From: an uncultured Clostridia bacterium
GTDB taxonomy: Bacteria; Bacillota; Clostridia; TANB77; CAG-465
Assembly: GCA_947628005.1 (NCBI GenBank)
Contig: CANQYI010000001.1
Coordinates: 62,001 to 126,000, forward strand
DNA: 64,000 bases
Direction: 5' to 3'
In this document: positions 62,677 through 64,000 of the stretch, one piece after another
Numbering within the stretch: the first letter of the stretch is position 1
How the letters are laid out: each line of letters begins with the position of its first letter
Position numbers and translations under genes: made by a program
The notes under the pieces: generated by a model
The model's database searches: none
What the model saw: the letters and a program-made list of their open reading frames with translations, nothing else
What the model was told of the DNA's origin: nothing

Positions 62677-62705
62677 ATTATATATTAAACTAATTACTTT
62701 TTCAA
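62677..62705 (-). promoter_or_regulatory. Promoter of pyrH
   Basis: Minus strand TTGAAA (62705-62700), 17 bp, TATAAT (62682-62677), 20 bp before ATG 62657. Confidence 0.75.
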
Positions 62706-62767
62706 TAGTATATAAAGTATATAAACTTAATAGCACACATAATTATATATAAATTCATTTTTATTTA

Positions 62768-62796
62768 TTGATTTGTTTTTTTAAATATTATATAAT
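62768..62796 (+). promoter_or_regulatory. Promoter of the nuoE-nuoF operon
   Basis: TTGATT (62768-62773), 17 bp, TATAAT (62791-62796), 27 bp before ATG 62823. Confidence 0.75.
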
Positions 62797-62822
62797 CAAA
62801 ATATATGTATTAGGAGGTTTTT

Positions 62823-63311
62823 ATGAAGCATTGTGAAGGATGTAATGGATCAAAAATAGATGATAAATTAGAAAAAATAGGGCAAAAATATAAAAATAAT
62901 CCGTCTAGTATTATTGAAGCCCTTCATGAAGTTCAAGATACTTACGGTTATATTTCTACAACTGCTCAAAAATACTTGTCTGAGACAGTAAATGTCCCTA
63001 TGTCTGAAATTTATGGAATAATTACTTTTTATTCAAGATTTTCACTAAAGCCTAAGGGTAAATACAATATTCAAGTATGTATGGGTACTGCATGTTATGT
63101 TAAAGGCTCTGAAAAAATACTTAATACTTTTAAAGAAAAACTTGGAATTAGTGAAGGACAAACAACAGATGATGGACTTTTTTCACTGGAGTCTATTCGT
63201 TGTATTGGAGCTTGTGGTCTTGCTCCAGCTATTGTAGTAAACAATGAAGTTTATGGTAGATTTACTCCTGATAAAGTTGAAGAAATTATTGAAAAATATA
63301 AAAATATGTAA
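62823..63311 (+). CDS. nuoE: NADH dehydrogenase/hydrogenase 2Fe-2S subunit NuoE type
   Basis: 162 residues. The thioredoxin-like 2Fe-2S domain has VCMGTACYVKGS (Cys-x4-Cys) and SIRCIGACGLAPAIVVNNEVYG (Cys-x3-Cys). The N-terminal helical part HEVQDTYGYISTTAQKYLSE is typical. With NuoF and a hydrogenase subunit, such proteins form electron-bifurcating [FeFe] hydrogenases (HydC/HndA). An extra N-terminal CEGC is present. nuoF starts 18 bp on. Confidence 0.93.
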   Translation: MKHCEGCNGSKIDDKLEKIGQKYKNNPSSIIEALHEVQDTYGYISTTAQKYLSETVNVPMSEIYGIITFYSRFSLKPKGKYNIQVCMGTACYVKGSEKILNTFKEKLGISEGQTTDDGLFSLESIRCIGACGLAPAIVVNNEVYGRFTPDKVEEIIEKYKNM

Positions 63312-63328
63312 AGAAAAGGAGAGGTTAT

Positions 63329-64000
63329 ATGAAACTTATAGATAAACTAGATGAAATTAAAAAAGAATATTCTAAAAAATTACAAAAAAGTAGAATAATG
63401 GTTTGCTGTGGAACAGGTTGTACCTCTTCTAAAAGTGACCTTTTACTAAAAAATATTCAAGATGAATTAAAAAAATTAGATATAAAAAATGTTACTGCAG
63501 AAAAAACAGGATGTTTTGGATTTTGTGCAAAAGGGCCAATTGTTGTAATTGACCCAAAAGAAACTTTCTATGAGCAAGTAAGTCCAGATGATGCAAAAGA
63601 AATTGTTGAAGCTTTCTTGAAAGGAACTGAAGTTGAAAGACTTTTACCAAAAGAAAAAGACGAATATGTAAAAAAATGGCATGAATTAAATTTTTATAAC
63701 AAACAATCTAGAATAGCCCTTCAAAATTGTGGAAAAATTAATCCTGAGAAAATTGAAGAATATATTGCAGTAGATGGTTATTTAGCAATTTATAAAGTTT
63801 TACAAATGACTCCTGATGAAGTAATAAAGCAAATAACAGATTCTGGACTTCGTGGTCGTGGTGGAGCAGGATTTCCTACTGGTAAAAAATGGCTATTTGC
63901 AAAAAACTCTAAATCAGATAAAAAATATGTATGTTGTAATGCTGATGAAGGAGATCCAGGTGCTTTCATGGACAGAAGTATCTTAGAAGGTGACCCTCAT
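63329..64000 (+). CDS. nuoF: NuoF/HydB-type flavoprotein subunit, N-terminal 224 codons
   Basis: Cut by the window end. Residues 1-110 are a NuoE-like ferredoxin fold (MVCCGTGCTSSKSDLL, EKTGCFGFCAKGPIVVIDP), which hydrogenase-type NuoF proteins have and complex I ones lack. Then YNKQSRIALQNCGKINPE begins the main domain, and DSGLRGRGGAGFPTGKKW and CNADEGDPGAFMDRSI are the FMN/NADH sites. This supports a HydB/HndC bifurcating enzyme rather than complex I. The 4Fe-4S end lies beyond the window. Confidence 0.93.
   Translation, partial: MKLIDKLDEIKKEYSKKLQKSRIMVCCGTGCTSSKSDLLLKNIQDELKKLDIKNVTAEKTGCFGFCAKGPIVVIDPKETFYEQVSPDDAKEIVEAFLKGTEVERLLPKEKDEYVKKWHELNFYNKQSRIALQNCGKINPEKIEEYIAVDGYLAIYKVLQMTPDEVIKQITDSGLRGRGGAGFPTGKKWLFAKNSKSDKKYVCCNADEGDPGAFMDRSILEGDPH

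Overview
The window comes from the chromosome of a strongly AT-rich, spore-forming anaerobic member of the Clostridia, probably an uncultivated one. The evidence is the sporulation genes yqfC, yqfD and a SpoIID homologue, a BclA-like exosporium collagen, an Agr quorum-sensing locus, an AdhE alcohol/aldehyde dehydrogenase, a superoxide-reductase-like protein, a formate/nitrite-type channel, and the start of a NuoE/NuoF-type NADH module.

Layout. 1-3255 (-): N-terminal part of a very large secreted surface protein whose signal peptide and body lie in different frames. 3439-4404 (+): lipoprotein with a C39-like domain. 4407-5620: a complete IS3-family (IS150-like) element sitting in the loop of a former bidirectional terminator. 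5643-19196 (-): a 13-gene Tad/Flp-like pilus operon (CpaB-like SAF protein, two MinD/TadZ-like proteins with degenerate P-loops, CpaF/TadA ATPase, fused TadB-TadC platform, then eight small or large membrane-anchored pilin-like and surface proteins). 19541-25108 (-): D,D-carboxypeptidase, a small membrane protein, an IleRS-like protein lacking HIGH and KMSKS, and an anchored FxLYD-like protein. 25228-28852 (-): yqfC-yqfD-ybeY-dgkA plus an RsiV-like protein. 29029-32047: agrAC (+) convergent with agrBD (-), including an unannotated 37-residue AgrD. 32249-39594: frameshifted peroxiredoxin, a 52-residue Cys/membrane peptide, tRNA-Glu, CHAP hydrolase, SpoIID homologue, D-2-hydroxyacid dehydrogenase, DUF5662 protein, ABC exporter. 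39755-48445 (+): CmpB-like membrane protein, a secreted-subunit / signal-peptidase / DUF5305 cassette, adhE, tRNA-Leu, transglutaminase-like surface protein. 48583-55058: small proteins, a phosphatase, an MFS carrier, an ECF sigma/anti-sigma pair, Nudix, BclA-like collagen. 55103-62657 (-): FNT channel, superoxide reductase, DUF2798, SPFH/zinc-ribbon pair, secDF, PH-domain protein, pyrH. 62823-64000 (+): nuoE and partial nuoF.

Main discovery candidate. Three genes (surface protein, a pilus-operon protein, peroxiredoxin) are each split by a +1 frame change. In all three the break interval contains an in-frame CGG codon, and skipping its C restores the frame (GGT-C-GGA, GGT-C-GGT, CCA-C-GGT). 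Reading all genes by eye I find only five in-frame CGG codons in the whole window, so three of five coincide with frameshifts. This points to +1 frameshifting at CGG (a hungry or unassigned codon) rather than random assembly errors. The two exceptions are codon 3 of the lipoprotein and codon 18 of the 215-residue protein.

Other notable items are the Tad-like system with a non-canonical pilin family sharing a TG-x-[DQ]-[VI] motif, and the catalytically dead IleRS paralogue.
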